Notes under the pieces: generated by a model
Database searches by the model: none
Seen by the model: only the letters and a program-made list of their open reading frames with translations
What the model was told of the DNA's origin: nothing
In this document: positions 7,302 to 15,016 of the stretch, in pieces
Layout of the letters: every line of letters begins with the position of its first letter
Numbering within the stretch: position 1 is the stretch's first letter
Position numbers and translations under genes: made by a program
NCBI GenBank assembly: GCA_012522475.1
Contig: JAAYKH010000039.1
Location: 1-36,971 of the forward strand
Reading direction: 5' to 3'
Source of the DNA: Chloroflexota bacterium
Lineage (GTDB): Bacteria; Chloroflexota; Anaerolineae; Anaerolineales; Anaerolineaceae
Length of the DNA: 36,971 nt

Positions 7302-8879
7302 TCAATTGGACAAATAATAATTTTCTTGCCAGATTTCTCGATAACGCTCGACTTCGGCAGCCCAGGTAGCGTCCGACCAACCCAGGTGTGATTGCACCCG
7401 CGTTCGAACCTGCTCAATCAGATCCAATCCGCCATTGGGGAACAGGATGCCCAGCCGGACACGTCTGAGCAGCAGGTCATCCAGGTGGAGGACCGCTTCA
7501 TTTTTTGCGGCCCAGGATAATTCAGCCCACAGCAGGTTGATCGGTTCGATTGGCGCAAGATCTTCAGGGTCTGACTGTTGAAAAAATGCGTTGACATCCA
7601 TACCCAAACGCCCGGCCATCAGCCCCCATTGCAGGTTTGCGTGATTCTGGCGATCCAATGGTTGGGGATGGATGAAACACGGCGCTCGATGGTGGAATTT
7701 GGGACGCCCTGGCAGTTGAGGGGCACAGAAATTAAGCACATCCGCAGCCATAACCCGGAAAATGGTTAGTTTTCCACCTGTCACAGTCACCAGGCCCTCT
7801 TCGCGCCAAATTTTATGGGCGCGCGATTCGAGGGAAGGATGTGCCGCATTCGTGTTGATCACCGGGCGTAAGCCTGAGAAGGTGGAAATGATATCCGCTT
7901 CAGAGACTGGATGCTCGGGAAAAGCGTGCCGAGCCGCCTCCAGTAGGTAAGCGATTTCGTCGACTGTGATGCGGGTTTCGTCTTCATACAAATCATGATC
8001 CAGGTCCGTGGTCCCGATCAGCGTTCGATTTTCCCAGGGGATAGCAAATAGAGCCCGGTTATCGCGCGGGTGGAGCATGGTGACTGCCGCGTTGAGCGGA
8101 ATCGCTTCTCGTGAGAAGATCAGATGGCTGCCGCGCAATCGGCGCAACCTGGCCGATCCGTGGATGTGCTCTCGAAGCTCATCTGACCAGGGGCCGGTAG
8201 CGTTGACCACCACCCTGGCGCGCACTTCAACTTGAGACGGGGTCATTTTTCCAGATTTATCTTCGACGATCACACCTTCAACCGTTCCACTTGCAGATTT
8301 AGATAATTGAACCACCCGGGCATAATTAATTGCCGAACCCCCAAAACGAATACCGTCCGTGATCACGCGCAAAACCAGTTGTGAATCGTCCACAATTGCG
8401 TCGTAATATTTAATCCCACCGATCAGACTTGTTCCGTTTAACCCCGGCAGGTTTTCCTGCGCTTGATGCTGATTAAGCGTGTTGTGCTGCCATTTTGGTA
8501 CCATCAGGTCGTAAATCGTCACGCCCATTTGCATCATTTTTACGTCGCGGGCGTTGTGTTCGTATGCAGGGAAAACAAAGGCCAGCGGATCGACCAGCCC
8601 GTCGGACTCTCGCAGCATGCGTTCGCGTTCTTTGACAGATTCCAAGACCACATCAAACTGTCGGTTTTTCAGGTAGCGAATGCCCCCATGGACAAGCTTT
8701 GAGGATCGGCTGGAGGTGCCAAAGGCAAAATCATTGGCTTCCAGCAGGAGTACTCTGAGCCCTTTTTGGGCAGCCTGGTTAAAGATGCCTGCTCCAGTGA
8801 TACCCCCTCCAATTACAATCAGGTCCCAGGGCTGATCAAGGTCCGACCAGGTTTGTTCGCGCCAAGTTTGGTTTAGCAT
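7302..8879 (-). CDS. glpD: FAD-dependent glycerol-3-phosphate dehydrogenase/oxidase (GlpD family)
   Basis: The enzyme oxidises sn-glycerol-3-phosphate to dihydroxyacetone phosphate at the membrane, passing electrons to quinone or oxygen. Its 525 residues begin with the FAD dinucleotide fold DLIVIGGGITGAG (about 19-31), then LEANDFAFGTSSRSSKLVHGGIRYL (about 47-71), the family signature. GTTDLDHD near 285 and a FSGLRPV / VTGGKLTIFR pair (about 335-375) complete the FAD/substrate domain; a C-terminal GlpD-type helical domain follows. The ATG at 8879 lies 18 bases after the stop of the AGPS-like gene, so the two are co-transcribed and both sit behind fadR. Its product DHAP is the backbone of the AGPS substrate, giving a plausible shared pathway. 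Base composition is clearly GC-richer than the genes before 7250. Confidence 0.9.
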   Translation of the reverse strand: MLNQTWREQTWSDLDQPWDLIVIGGGITGAGIFNQAAQKGLRVLLLEANDFAFGTSSRSSKLVHGGIRYLKNRQFDVVLESVKERERMLRESDGLVDPLAFVFPAYEHNARDVKMMQMGVTIYDLMVPKWQHNTLNQHQAQENLPGLNGTSLIGGIKYYDAIVDDSQLVLRVITDGIRFGGSAINYARVVQLSKSASGTVEGVIVEDKSGKMTPSQVEVRARVVVNATGPWSDELREHIHGSARLRRLRGSHLIFSREAIPLNAAVTMLHPRDNRALFAIPWENRTLIGTTDLDHDLYEDETRITVDEIAYLLEAARHAFPEHPVSEADIISTFSGLRPVINTNAAHPSLESRAHKIWREEGLVTVTGGKLTIFRVMAADVLNFCAPQLPGRPKFHHRAPCFIHPQPLDRQNHANLQWGLMAGRLGMDVNAFFQQSDPEDLAPIEPINLLWAELSWAAKNEAVLHLDDLLLRRVRLGILFPNGGLDLIEQVRTRVQSHLGWSDATWAAEVERYREIWQENYYLSN

Positions 8880-8897
8880 GGCTTATCACACCTTTCC

Positions 8898-10496
8898 TCA
8901 TTTGGTGTCGACCAATTTGCCAATATTCATCATCTGGTCTGGGTCGACGGTTTTGAACGTGTTTTTAAGAATCTCCATGCTCAGCGGGTCTTTTTCAATA
9001 CCCAGGAAGGGCTTATGGTCGATGCCGACACCGTGCTGGTGACTGATGGTTCCGCCCAAGGCTGTGATGACCTGGCTGGCAGCGCCTTTCATTTTCTGCC
9101 AGTGTGTCAGGGTTTGCTGTGGATCCGGGCTGCGACGGAACAGATAAGTGACATACATGGACCCTCCATTGGTATACACGTGGGATATATGGCTGAAGAC
9201 GAGCACGGGCTCGTTTTCATTTTCGATGGCCTGGCTGATGGCATCAAGAATTGCCTTGTGCCCTGTTTGAATCTTCTCCCAGGGGAGGGCGGTTTCCAGC
9301 GTGTCGAGCGCATAACCGAGGTCCCATAAGGTGTTGCGTAAATAAGGGGTGAGGAAACGTTTTTCCATCCAGGCTTCACCCAGGTAGAACTTGATCATCA
9401 TACCCTGGTGAGCCCTGACGATCTGTGAAAGCTGACGATCAGCCAATCGGTTTTTCGCTTTGGCACCGGTAAGGCCATAGATTAACATACAGCGTTCATC
9501 ACCAACGCCGAACAGGTTGAGTCCCATTTTTGCTAGATTGACCAGACGCTCTTCGCCGGAAAGCTGGAATGTAGTTTCCGTTTCTTGGGGATCGCTCAGG
9601 CGCACCATTGAAAGCCCCAGCTCACTCTGAGCGATTTTCCGAACGGCTTCTACGCCGATCTCAAAATTTGGGAAAAATGCGGCATAAAAATGCTCTTCTT
9701 CGGGCAGGGGCCTGATGCGCATGGTGGCCTGCGTGATGATCCCAAGGCGTGCTTCAGAGCCCAGGACGAGGTGGCGCAGGTCGGGCCCGGCAGCGCTTTT
9801 AGGGAAGTGGGGCAGATCCATGGGACCAGCGGGTGTTTCAAGGTGCCCTTTGACGAACAGTGGTTCAATACGGCCATAATGATAGGACTGCTGACCGACC
9901 GACCGGGTAGCAATCCACCCGCCCAGGGTTGAATATTCCCAGGATTGTGGAAAATGTCCCAAGGTGTAACCCTGTTGCTTTAATCGGGCTTCCAACTGTG
10001 GCCCGCTAACGCCAGCGCCAAAAGTGGCTTCTAAATTTTCTTCACTCAGATGGGTTAACTGGTGCATCTTTGTCAGATCAACGCTGAGGGTGGGCGGGCC
10101 TGCGAGTGGAGGCGTCAGGTGACCGACAACACTCGACCCGCCGCCATAGGGGATGAGATTGACTTTCTCTTTCAGAGCATACTCGACCAAAGCCCTTACA
10201 TCCGCATCGGATTCAGGATAAGCCACGCCATCAGGGAAGGTATTAATCAAACCGTCGTACATGTCGATCCAGTCGTTGAGCGATTGACCGCGAGCATGGC
10301 GCAATCGCTGTTCGGGGTCTGGATTGATTAGCGAGTGGGGTGACAAACGGGTAAGGGGCACTTTCTTAATGAGTTCATCGAGAGAGACATTTTTAACCTG
10401 ATGTGGTTTGCCGACAACTTTTTCAAGATAGTCCCGGGCTGACGCGGGAACAGGATAGTCGGTTTCGGTGTTTCCCCAACCTTGAATACGTTTCAT
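8898..10496 (-). CDS. Alkyl-dihydroxyacetonephosphate-synthase-like FAD-linked oxidoreductase
   Basis: This is a VAO/PCMH-type flavoprotein of 532 residues from ATG 10496, which has a near-perfect GGAGG 5 bases upstream and overlaps the fadR stop by 4 bases (ATGA). An upstream in-frame start at 10538 lies inside fadR and is rejected. The FAD loop is IPYGGGSSVVG (about 115-125). GYTLGHFPQSWEYSTLGGWIATRS (about 195-218) and GPDLRHLVLGSEARLGIITQATMRIRP follow eukaryotic AGPS closely, as recalled, and SHQHGVGID near the C-terminus matches the AGPS SHHHGVG active-site region with one His replaced by Gln. AGPS swaps the acyl chain of acyl-DHAP for a fatty alcohol in ether-lipid synthesis. Pairing with glpD and fadR fits lipid metabolism. 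A hydroxy-acid (GlcD-like) oxidase is the main alternative. Confidence 0.82.
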   Translation of the reverse strand: MKRIQGWGNTETDYPVPASARDYLEKVVGKPHQVKNVSLDELIKKVPLTRLSPHSLINPDPEQRLRHARGQSLNDWIDMYDGLINTFPDGVAYPESDADVRALVEYALKEKVNLIPYGGGSSVVGHLTPPLAGPPTLSVDLTKMHQLTHLSEENLEATFGAGVSGPQLEARLKQQGYTLGHFPQSWEYSTLGGWIATRSVGQQSYHYGRIEPLFVKGHLETPAGPMDLPHFPKSAAGPDLRHLVLGSEARLGIITQATMRIRPLPEEEHFYAAFFPNFEIGVEAVRKIAQSELGLSMVRLSDPQETETTFQLSGEERLVNLAKMGLNLFGVGDERCMLIYGLTGAKAKNRLADRQLSQIVRAHQGMMIKFYLGEAWMEKRFLTPYLRNTLWDLGYALDTLETALPWEKIQTGHKAILDAISQAIENENEPVLVFSHISHVYTNGGSMYVTYLFRRSPDPQQTLTHWQKMKGAASQVITALGGTISHQHGVGIDHKPFLGIEKDPLSMEILKNTFKTVDPDQMMNIGKLVDTK

Positions 10497-11239
10497 GGTT
10501 TCCTCCGTTGATATTTGTTGAAATTGACTTCTTGCCAATACTGTATACTTTCGCGCATGACGATTTCTGAAAGCGTTCTGGCCTGATCTGTGTTGCCCTT
10601 TGCTGCAGCTTGGGCCAGTTTGTTATAAAAATGCATTGAATGTTGGCACGCAGGGGCAATAGCAAAGTAAAGGGGCGCTAATTGAAGATAAAGCTCTTTA
10701 AACCCGTTGAGAATCATCATAAAAACAGGGTTTTTACTGAACAAGGTCAGTGTGTGATGGAGCTCCCAATCAAATTCAGCATAGGTGTTTGGGTCTTCAT
10801 CCAGGGTTTGGCGGCTGGTAAGAAAAGCATTAATCTCAGCTGGTGCATTTTTAATAGCCATCGCTGTATAGGTCGGTGCCATAGCCAAGCGGACGGTCAG
10901 CAAGTTCTCGATGAAGTCTTCGGGCATGTGTTCTGGGAAATGCGAAAGGGTATTTAGCACACCCAGATTGCCCTCCTGCCAATAATCGCAAACCCTGGTG
11001 GGCTTCCCCTGGTTGATTTCAACCCAGCCATCCCTTTCCAGGCGTCCGAGAGTTTCTCTGAGGGTGGGTCGGGTGACCCCGAGGCGTTCGGCCAGCTCGC
11101 GCTCACCAGGGAGGTTGCTGTTGATCTTGAAAGTACCATCGAGAATGGCCGAAATCAGGCGATGTTCTGCGATCTGTGCAGGTCTGCTGATGCGCTGCCA
11201 TTCCTGCTTTGGTTTTTCTTCTAACTGGTAAGTGGTCAT
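10493..11239 (-). CDS. fadR: FadR-type GntR regulator with acyl-CoA-binding domain
   Basis: This regulator has 248 residues: an N-terminal GntR winged helix (about 20-85) and a helical FadR_C domain. Similarity to E. coli FadR, from recall, is unusually direct. LPGERELAERLGVTRPTLRE, RDGWVEINQGKPTRV and ENLLTVRLAM align with AERELSELIGVTRTTLRE, RDGWLTIQHGKPTKV and DNLLSVRTNI with a constant 12-residue offset. DNA-contact residues R35, T44, R45 and R49 correspond to R47, T56, R57 and R61; H65 is Q77. The C-terminal FMMILNGFKELYLQLAPLYFA matches the acyl-CoA domain. It is the first gene of an operon with the AGPS-like gene and glpD (4-base overlap), so long-chain acyl-CoA is the likely effector. 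A FadR-like operator covers its start codon, pointing to autoregulation. Confidence 0.88.
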   Translation of the reverse strand: MTTYQLEEKPKQEWQRISRPAQIAEHRLISAILDGTFKINSNLPGERELAERLGVTRPTLRETLGRLERDGWVEINQGKPTRVCDYWQEGNLGVLNTLSHFPEHMPEDFIENLLTVRLAMAPTYTAMAIKNAPAEINAFLTSRQTLDEDPNTYAEFDWELHHTLTLFSKNPVFMMILNGFKELYLQLAPLYFAIAPACQHSMHFYNKLAQAAAKGNTDQARTLSEIVMRESIQYWQEVNFNKYQRRKP

Positions 11240-11246
11240 ACCAGTA
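11230..11246. promoter_or_regulatory. Candidate FadR operator overlapping the fadR start codon
   Basis: The plus-strand sequence AAGTGGTCATACCAGTA matches the palindromic FadR consensus AACTGGTCNGACCAGTT at 13 of the 16 specified bases, with the core TGGT-3-ACCA spacing intact. It covers the fadR ATG (11237-11239). A wider dyad ACTGGTA (11224-11230) / TACCAGT (11239-11245) overlaps it. Candidate minus-strand -10 boxes are TATTAT (11266-11271) and TATAAT (11376-11381), both upstream, so bound protein would block elongation or initiation. The consensus is quoted from memory of the E. coli system. Confidence 0.65.
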
Positions 11247-11405
11247 TGATAAATGAAAACAGAAAATAATACAAGTGTTAATTAAAATTTTGTAAATGAT
11301 ATAGGGCGCAATTTGAATTAATAATCAGGAGATTTGGAATCGGACGATCCGTGAAACGCAGTATCAATGAAAACGATTATAATGAAACTACTTGAAAAAT
11401 TTTAC

Positions 11406-12527
11406 TTACAAATATTTCTCGTACAGCCGGTGGGTCTTATGAAAATTGATGTCCATGTTTTCGGTTTCAAGCAGGATGTTGATGTTTTCTTCACGCAATT
11501 GTAATAATTCCGCATAATGATATTGATCATAGTTCATCACGTTTTTGAAAATTTCCTTGTAAAGAATTGCGGTGCCGCCCAAGCCCTGATAGTCTTTAAC
11601 AATGCCGATCCCGTTGAAATTGATCCAGTCAGATTTTTTACGCTCGCGCAGAATTGTTAACCAGCCCAGGGGGAACAGGTGTCCCCTAATGCGCTGTAAG
11701 GCGGCTCCAATGTCAGGGTATGCCAGGATCCAGCCAATCGGCCGAGTATCTTTGTAAATCAACCTTACCAACTTCGGATCCGCGATCCACAGCAGTTGTC
11801 TGACGATGTTGTCCATATCTTCATCGGAAATAGGCGGGTTGCCTGCAGGAACAGCCAGGGTGTCGTTATACATCTTTTTGAAATCATCCACCACGGCGCG
11901 CAGTTCTCTTTTTGTGTTGATGTTTGGTGCGGTAAAGCCCATCCGTTTTTCGACGATTTTGGCTGCTTTGAATACTTTTTCAGAAATCTGGCTGTTCCGA
12001 TCAATCCAACCGGTGTATACGTCTTTCAGCTTAGTAAAACCAACAGATTCGATGAATTTTGGATAGTGAGCCGGGTTATAGGCCTGTCCAAAAGCTGAGC
12101 GATGCTCGAAACCCTCAACCAGCAACCCAAAGCCGTCCAGGACGGTAAAACCTTTGGGCCCCAGAATATGGTTTAAACCCTGCTGTTGACACCATTCAAA
12201 CCCACGTGAGAACAACGCCCGGGCAACAGATAGGTCATCGATACATTCAAAATAATAGAAAAAGCCTGTTTTTGTCCGGTGAAATTTGTTGTAACGGTGA
12301 TTATTGGCCACAGCCAACCGTCCGAGGACTTCACCTGTACCTGTCACTGCCAGGAAGAAACTGGCCTGGCCATATTCGTAGAACGGATGGCTGGGCTTAA
12401 AGATATTGTGCATTTCCATTTTCAGCGGTGGCACCCATTGCGCGTTGTTGCGATAAAGCTGATATGGAAAATCGATAAACGCTTTTTCATAGCGACGGTT
12501 TCTGGGTGGAATTTGGATGATCTGCAT
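11406..12527 (-). CDS. GNAT-fold N-acyltransferase-like protein (YghO-like family)
   Basis: The protein is 373 residues from ATG 12527 (AAAGG 8 bases upstream); a GTG two codons earlier has too short a spacing. I recognise the general family of large GNAT-like proteins by the YQLYRNNAQWVPPLKMEMHNIF opening, FFLAVTGTGEVLGRLAVANNHRYN (about residues 57-80), the FFYYFECIDD segment, GPKGFTVLDGFGLLVEGFEHR (about 125-145) and AYNPAHYPKFIESVGFTKLKD. Members are usually annotated as N-acetyltransferases without a known substrate. It is cytoplasmic, with no signal or membrane segment. It is the only gene between the fadR operon and lipoprotein A, and it probably has its own promoter. Its nearness to a serine-palmitoyltransferase-like gene makes an acyl-amide role possible, but nothing in the protein proves it. 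Confidence 0.6.
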   Translation of the reverse strand: MQIIQIPPRNRRYEKAFIDFPYQLYRNNAQWVPPLKMEMHNIFKPSHPFYEYGQASFFLAVTGTGEVLGRLAVANNHRYNKFHRTKTGFFYYFECIDDLSVARALFSRGFEWCQQQGLNHILGPKGFTVLDGFGLLVEGFEHRSAFGQAYNPAHYPKFIESVGFTKLKDVYTGWIDRNSQISEKVFKAAKIVEKRMGFTAPNINTKRELRAVVDDFKKMYNDTLAVPAGNPPISDEDMDNIVRQLLWIADPKLVRLIYKDTRPIGWILAYPDIGAALQRIRGHLFPLGWLTILRERKKSDWINFNGIGIVKDYQGLGGTAILYKEIFKNVMNYDQYHYAELLQLREENINILLETENMDINFHKTHRLYEKYL

Positions 12528-12600
12528 TTGCACAGCCTTTTATTGGGCGAATTTTCATATCAAATCATAGACGAAAAATGATTTTTGAACAAGGGCAATT

Positions 12601-12626
12601 AAAAAAAGCCTGGCAAGACCAGGCTT
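12601..12626 (-). terminator. Rho-independent terminator of lipoprotein A gene
   Basis: AAGCCTGG (12606-12613), a 5-base loop and CCAGGCTT (12619-12626) form an 8-bp stem. Read on the minus strand the stem ends in a run of seven T (12601-12607). It lies 45 bases after the lipoprotein A stop. Confidence 0.88.
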
Positions 12627-12671
12627 GGGTGTTAACTGTAGCGAAAGTACAGATATTGTAAAGTTCGCTAA

Positions 12672-13529
12672 TCAGGGTACAGACCAGTATTTTAGCTGGT
12701 CAACTTTAACGGTAAACCCCGGTGTATTGGCAAAAGCGATCAGGAAACCAGTGTAGCCTGCATCCTTCAGGGTTGCATCTTTTGCCGACCCCACCTCGAC
12801 CCCGTTAATATAGACGGTAAAATTCTCATCTTTCATCCAGATACCAACCCGATGTGGCTCGGCTAAGCCCGGGGTTAACTGTTCATCTTCCTGGTAGTCG
12901 CTGATTGTATTAATAGTGACATTTTCTGCCATGCGAAACAATCCCCAACGTCCATCACAGGTGATCCCCAGGTAATAAAACTGCTGACCATCTGAGCTGC
13001 CGCGCACAATTAAGCCAAAACGATCCCGGCCAGAACAGGCTGACATTTGAATGGTCGCTTCCAGGTAGGCATCCTTTAACGTTGGTCCGGAAAGATACCA
13101 GCTATGCCAGTTGGGGTTTGCCTTTGCCGTCAGGTTGAGGAAGCCGTTGGCAGTTTTAAAGCTGGCTTGGTCGGAATCCAGTCTATCCCAGGGGCTGGTA
13201 TCGCCGTTGAAATCGTTGCTCCACGCTGGCTGACCCAGTAACTGAACGGGGTCTTTTTCATCAGGCGTGCTGGTAGGCGTTTCCGTTGGCGTTGCTGTGG
13301 GTACGGTTGTTGGTTCTTCCTCAGGCGCCGGAACAACCGGTGAAGGTTCCAACGTTGCTGTGCTGGTCGGTTCTGGTTGGGCTTCGACACGGATGGCTGT
13401 TTCTGTCAGGTTAATGCTTACCTGTGTCAGGACAAGTTCTTCAACGAGTTGTTCATCCTTAGCAGGGCTACACCCAACGATGATATTTGCTACGATCAGC
13501 AAAATTCCGATGAAGACAATCTTTTTCAT
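12672..13529 (-). CDS. Lipoprotein with Thr/Pro stalk and LamG-like C-terminal domain (paralogue A)
   Basis: This 285-residue secreted lipoprotein has an ATG at 13529 preceded by AGGAGG. A signal peptide ends in the lipobox IIVGC (Cys20). Residues of about 50-95 form a low-complexity Thr/Pro/Glu stalk. From about 100 to the end lies a compact beta-rich domain with WSNDFNGDTSPWDRLD, TLKDAYLEATIQMSACSGRDRFGLIVR and GITCDGRWGLFRM, resembling concanavalin/LamG or 3-keto-disaccharide-hydrolase folds that bind sugars. Two conserved Cys (in SACSG and ITCDG) could form a disulfide. A paralogue with the same layout lies at 16304-17221. Function is unknown; surface glycan binding is a guess from the fold. 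It has its own terminator. Confidence 0.75.
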   Translation of the reverse strand: MKKIVFIGILLIVANIIVGCSPAKDEQLVEELVLTQVSINLTETAIRVEAQPEPTSTATLEPSPVVPAPEEEPTTVPTATPTETPTSTPDEKDPVQLLGQPAWSNDFNGDTSPWDRLDSDQASFKTANGFLNLTAKANPNWHSWYLSGPTLKDAYLEATIQMSACSGRDRFGLIVRGSSDGQQFYYLGITCDGRWGLFRMAENVTINTISDYQEDEQLTPGLAEPHRVGIWMKDENFTVYINGVEVGSAKDATLKDAGYTGFLIAFANTPGFTVKVDQLKYWSVP

Positions 13530-13639
13530 GGCAACCTCCTTGTCCGGGTTGAGACTTCTAATAGAGGTATTATAGGGTTTTCCAAGTTCAAATGCAACTT
13601 ACCATACAGGATACGGTTAACATTAAAGAATACAAAAAA

Positions 13640-13655
13640 TTTTGCCCTGGCAAAA
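13640..13655. promoter_or_regulatory. Inverted repeat in divergent lipoprotein A / SPT-like intergenic region
   Basis: TTTTGCC (13640-13646) and GGCAAAA (13649-13655) are exact reverse complements separated by CT. The site lies about 70 bases before the SPT-like start and 110 bases before lipoprotein A, a usual place for an operator. No promoter boxes were clear enough to tie it to a specific gene. Confidence 0.35.
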
Positions 13656-13722
13656 CGAGCGGACTAAATATAGAAAAAGCTTTAAATTTTTTCAATGAGC
13701 AATTATTAATAAGGATGTTTTA

Positions 13723-14901
13723 ATGGATATTTTAGAAAAGTGTTATCGTTATTCAGATGTAAAAGACGCCAAAGAGGCTGGCATTTATCCTTACTTCATT
13801 CCATTGGATGAAAATGAGGGTACAGAAGTTACCTATCAGGGACAGCGTGTGATTATGTGCGGCTCGAATAATTATTTGGGCCTGACCACGCACCCCAAAG
13901 TTAAACAAGCTGCAATCGATGCGATTAACCGTTACGGTACAAGCTGTACTGGCTCACGATTTTTAAATGGTAATATGTCCCTGCACGAACGCCTGGAAGC
14001 CGAATTGGCGGAATGGGTTGGCAAGGAAAATGCCCTGGTGTTCTCCACGGGTATGCAGGTTAATCTGGGTACGATCAGTGCGCTGGTTGGGCGAGGAGAG
14101 ATTGTCATCCTGGACAAGGAAAACCATGCCAGTATTGTGGATGGCGCTTTTTTAAGTGGGGGGAAAATAGAACGTTACCGGCACAATGATATGGAGCATC
14201 TCAAACGGGTTTTGGAGAGTTTACCGACAGAGCAGGGAAAGCTGCTGGTGGTCGATGGGTTGTTCAGCATGGAAGGGGATATTGCACCCCTGCCCGAAAT
14301 TGTACCGCTGTGCCAGGCCTATGGTGTGCGCCTCATGGTAGATGATGCGCACGCAACGGGTGTTTTAGGCGGGGGCCGAGGGACGGCCGCACATTTTGGC
14401 ATGACAGACAAGGTTGATTTAATTATGTCTACCTTTAGTAAATCCTTTGCCTCTTTGGGCGGGTTTATCGCTGGCGATGCTGATGTGGTGGATTTCATCA
14501 AACATAAAGCGCGCAGTTTAATCTTCAGCGCCAGCATCCCGCCCTCTAATGCAGCGGCAGCGCTGGCAGCACTGGAAGTGATGCGTGATGAGCCTGAGCG
14601 GGTGGAACGGGTTAACCAAATTGCCGATAAGATGCGCAGAGAATATCAACGTTTGGGTTTTGACACGGGTGATTCTGTTACGCCGGTCATCCCAATTCTG
14701 ATTGGAGATGACGAACTGACCTTTGTTGCCTGGAGGTTGTTGTTTGAAAATGGCGTATTTGTTAACCCGGTTATTTCCCCTGCAGTCTCACCTGGGCGTC
14801 AATTGCTGCGCACCAGCTATATGGCCACCCACACTGACGAACAACTTGAGCGGGTTGTGCAAATATTTGCTCGGGTTGGAAAAGAACTGGGACTGATTTA
14901 A
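13723..14901 (+). CDS. Serine-palmitoyltransferase-like alpha-oxoamine synthase (PLP enzyme)
   Basis: This is a fold-type I PLP enzyme of 392 residues, in the family that joins an amino acid to an acyl thioester with loss of CO2. Motifs are MCGSNNYLGLTTHPKV (about 46-61), GTSCTGSRFLNGNMSLHERLE (about 72-92), FSTGMQVNLG, VDGLFSMEGDIAPLPEI, VDDAHATGVLG and TFSKSFASLGG with Schiff-base K240. The GSRFLNG and STGxQVNLG blocks and the C-terminal VNPVISPAV...MATHT resemble bacterial serine palmitoyltransferase more than BioF (biotin) or Kbl (threonine breakdown), as recalled. SPT makes 3-ketosphinganine, the first sphingolipid step. No biotin or tdh gene is nearby to support the alternatives, and no acyl-carrier or ceramide reductase gene is in the window. 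AAGGA lies 7 bases before the ATG. Confidence 0.75.
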   Translation: MDILEKCYRYSDVKDAKEAGIYPYFIPLDENEGTEVTYQGQRVIMCGSNNYLGLTTHPKVKQAAIDAINRYGTSCTGSRFLNGNMSLHERLEAELAEWVGKENALVFSTGMQVNLGTISALVGRGEIVILDKENHASIVDGAFLSGGKIERYRHNDMEHLKRVLESLPTEQGKLLVVDGLFSMEGDIAPLPEIVPLCQAYGVRLMVDDAHATGVLGGGRGTAAHFGMTDKVDLIMSTFSKSFASLGGFIAGDADVVDFIKHKARSLIFSASIPPSNAAAALAALEVMRDEPERVERVNQIADKMRREYQRLGFDTGDSVTPVIPILIGDDELTFVAWRLLFENGVFVNPVISPAVSPGRQLLRTSYMATHTDEQLERVVQIFARVGKELGLI

Positions 14902-14975
14902 ACCCAGGGTTTCGACTTAACCTGCCAGCCGTTTATTGTCTTCAAGGGCAGTAACGGTACCATCTCATTTAACCA

Positions 14976-15009
14976 GCAAAGAAGCGGTCCACAAGGACCG
15001 CTTCTTTGC
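14976..15009. terminator. Bidirectional hairpin terminator between convergent genes
   Basis: GCAAAGAAGCGGTCC (14976-14990) and its exact complement (14995-15009) form a 15-bp stem around ACAA. It stands between the SPT-like stop (14901) and the GTPase stop (15017), which converge. The T/A-rich outer part of the stem supplies weak U-tracts on both strands. Confidence 0.65.
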
Positions 15010-15016
15010 CTATCAA

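Noticed and set aside
8898-10496. Call as glycolate oxidase subunit GlcD
   Set aside because: The GHFPQSWEYSTLGGW and SHQHGVG blocks follow AGPS; no GlcE/GlcF genes are present.
13723-14901. Call as 8-amino-7-oxononanoate synthase (BioF) or threonine-pathway Kbl
   Set aside because: Motifs GSRFLNG and STGMQVNLG fit SPT-like proteins better, and no biotin or threonine genes are near; the alternatives are not fully excluded.
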